Notes under the pieces: generated by a model | Told to the model about the DNA's origin: nothing | The model's input: only the letters and a program-made list of their open reading frames with translations | Database searches by the model: none | Assembly: GCF_011761565.1 (NCBI RefSeq) | Contig: NZ_JAASRM010000001.1 | Span: forward strand, 744,139-808,138 | Source: Rhizomicrobium palustre | Lineage (GTDB): Bacteria; Pseudomonadota; Alphaproteobacteria; Micropepsales; Micropepsaceae | DNA: 64,000 nucleotides | Direction of reading: 5' to 3' | Translations under genes and position numbers: made by a program | Part shown: one piece after another, positions 62,668 through 64,000 of the stretch | How positions within the stretch are numbered: position 1 is the stretch's first letter | How the letters are laid out: each line of letters opens with the position of its first letter

Positions 62668-64000
62668 TACGCGTCCCAACCCCAAGTCTGTTCAATATGA
62701 TAACCCAAGGAAACGAAAGCAAGTCCCGGCCAACCGCCATTTCCTTCTGCGAACCGGTAAAGCGGGCGAAGCCGTCCATAAAGGGGCTCCGGGCGCCGTG
62801 TCTCTGCCGATTTCGGAACTGTGACAACTGGCTCAAATGTCCTCGCAGGGTCTCTTTCGAAGATGAACACGGTCTGAGTTAGACTCTCATAAGCGTTAAT
62901 GTCAGGTCCCAAGGGCGCAGAGTAAGCGGACTTGCGAACCAACCGGTATGGGAGCCTCCCCGAGAACAGTGCACCAAAGTAGTTTCGCGCGTCCACGTCA
63001 AGTTGGGTCGCCCGGCCAACCTTTGGCACAATACGCCCCGTCCGGGGAAGCGTTAGATTGGATTCTAGGTAATCGCCGACCCAAAAGCCTGGAACCACCA
63101 AATAGCGCGGGTTGCGCGCCGCCACCAGCCCATATGCCTCTTTGATCTCTCTAACATGCGGCAAGGGATTGCGCGACTTCAAAGGCTTAGGCCCAACCCG
63201 GGTGAGCTGAACCCCCGCAGGAAAGCGCGGCAAATAAGCGTTCAAGCCATAGATTTCCACCCGATCACCGGCGCGAAAATGTGCCGCCATAAAGCGCTCC
63301 GCATCATAGCGCGGATCAGCGAGAAATGCCGCCGATATCCCGGCACAGGCGAAAAGCGCAATCCCAGCCGCCAGCCCCGCGACAGCCTGAACCGCGTGCT
63401 GCGTCCATTTTGGGCGTGATTTCAATAGCATCTCTAAGCCCAGCCCGATGTAGACCGCGAGAAAAACCGACTGAGGCAGAAAAAAACGAGGCTCGCTGCG
63501 CAGCGCGACGAAATTAAATGTCAGCGTGAAAGAAAGTATCGCGAGGAACGGCAGCAAGGCTGCAGCGCGGCCCTCCTTGCGGCTGACAGCAGAAAAAAGC
63601 CCAAACACAGCCAAGGCGGTGGCGAGAAGAGGGTAGTAGCGGCTGCTGAAACGCATCCCATCGCCCAAAAGCGCCAACCAACCAACCGGCCCGGATTGAT
63701 AGAGCTCATAATCGCGGCTGGCGGGACCGGTGAGAAACGCAATGCGTTCAGCAAAACCGTGCGGGTTGGTGAGCGCGCCATCAATCAACAAAAGCGCGAA
63801 TAATGCGACCCCACCCCATTTTGCGAGCATCGCAAGAATAGGGCGGGCAAAGCGGCGCGCCCAGGCATCGCTCGCGAACCACAAGGCCAAACCAGCCGGA
63901 ATGGATAAGAGAAACAGCGCATAGGTTTGGTCTTTGGTCGCCACCGCCGCCATGGCCGAGAGGGCCGCGCCGCGGACCACCGCGAGCTCATGCAACGCCA
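62667..64000 (-). CDS. GT39-like polytopic membrane protein (5' truncated)
   Basis: The last 444 or so residues of a membrane glycosyltransferase-like protein. The frame stays open to the window end, so the start lies beyond 64000. The visible part has about six to eight helices, including ATKDQTYALFLLSIPAGLAL, which resembles the GT39 cytoplasm-facing segment, and LLPFLAILSFTLTFNFVALR. A C-terminal soluble domain (for example HFRAGDRVEIYGLNAYLPRF) follows. The stop overlaps the spt start by 1 bp. It could glycosylate a sphingolipid, cell-envelope lipid or polymer. Acceptor and donor are unknown. Confidence 0.72.
   Translation of the reverse strand, partial: ALHELAVVRGAALSAMAAVATKDQTYALFLLSIPAGLALWFASDAWARRFARPILAMLAKWGGVALFALLLIDGALTNPHGFAERIAFLTGPASRDYELYQSGPVGWLALLGDGMRFSSRYYPLLATALAVFGLFSAVSRKEGRAAALLPFLAILSFTLTFNFVALRSEPRFFLPQSVFLAVYIGLGLEMLLKSRPKWTQHAVQAVAGLAAGIALFACAGISAAFLADPRYDAERFMAAHFRAGDRVEIYGLNAYLPRFPAGVQLTRVGPKPLKSRNPLPHVREIKEAYGLVAARNPRYLVVPGFWVGDYLESNLTLPRTGRIVPKVGRATQLDVDARNYFGALFSGRLPYRLVRKSAYSAPLGPDINAYESLTQTVFIFERDPARTFEPVVTVPKSAETRRPEPLYGRLRPLYRFAEGNGGWPGLAFVSLGYHIEQTWGWDA

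Noticed and set aside
1..64000. CRISPR arrays, transposases, toxin-antitoxin or phage defence genes
   Set aside because: I found no regularly spaced direct repeats and none of the expected protein families. The only repeats are the two inverted elements listed.

Overview
The window looks like a chromosomal segment of a GC-rich alphaproteobacterium. The evidence is a PodJ-like polarity protein with a CtrA-type box upstream, a consensus EcfG-type general-stress promoter, bacterial sphingolipid genes (serine palmitoyltransferase plus a candidate ceramide synthase), a TauE/TIGR02186 pair, and a REP-like palindrome of a kind common in this class. An L-lactate dehydrogenase together with sphingolipid genes suggests a Caulobacterales- or Rhizomicrobium-like lineage, but there is no rRNA here to settle it. 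I see no prophage, insertion sequence, integrase, CRISPR array or obvious genomic island. Gene density is high, with many 4-bp start/stop overlaps.

Layout. 1-8.6 kb: end of bioA, purH, dadA, a REP-like inverted repeat, a beta-CASP metallo-beta-lactamase RNase downstream of a LOG-family gene, and an SDR convergent with ldh. 8.6-12.1 kb: histidine phosphatase, TorF-type porin, GT39-like membrane glycosyltransferase. 12.2-17.4 kb: a minus-strand operon of a YfiR-like periplasmic protein, a TonB-dependent receptor and a hybrid sensor kinase (5TM-HisKA-REC-REC-Hpt). 17.6-25.2 kb: tRNA-Pro(CGG), a divergent SDR/AraC pair, tRNA-Gln(TTG), dps-pirin, a TetR regulator, a small secreted protein, a TPR-methyltransferase with a PfpI-like protein, and a Coa1-like protein. 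25.2-36 kb: patatin-like phospholipase, abundant-type TPR protein, YciB, a glycosyltransferase-like protein, hydrolase-SdpR-SdpI, CAP lipoprotein, PodJ-like protein. 36-47.5 kb: TauE/TIGR02186, PdeM with a DEXH helicase (DNA repair), DUF1810, a DUF47-PiT-NUDIX phosphate block, a CPA2 antiporter and a stress-type PRC-barrel protein. 47.5-54 kb: hydrolase, M20-DUF423-acyltransferase operon, Lpp-like lipoprotein, and an arginine-to-glutamate-semialdehyde module under a divergent Lrp/AsnC regulator. 54-64 kb: a large unrecognised protein, a MacAB-like three-gene ABC efflux operon, glucokinase behind a LacI-type palindrome, and the sphingolipid genes with a coupled membrane glycosyltransferase cut by the window end.

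Most of the window is ordinary housekeeping. The most interesting parts are the three-gene YfiR/TonB/kinase operon, the Lrp/AsnC-controlled arginine module with a structured intergenic operator, the sphingolipid locus with a translationally coupled glycosyltransferase, the M20 enzyme with a His/Cys tail, and several predicted regulatory sites (EcfG, CtrA, LacI-type). Start sites were chosen by eye from ribosome binding sites and family length, so some may be off by a few codons.
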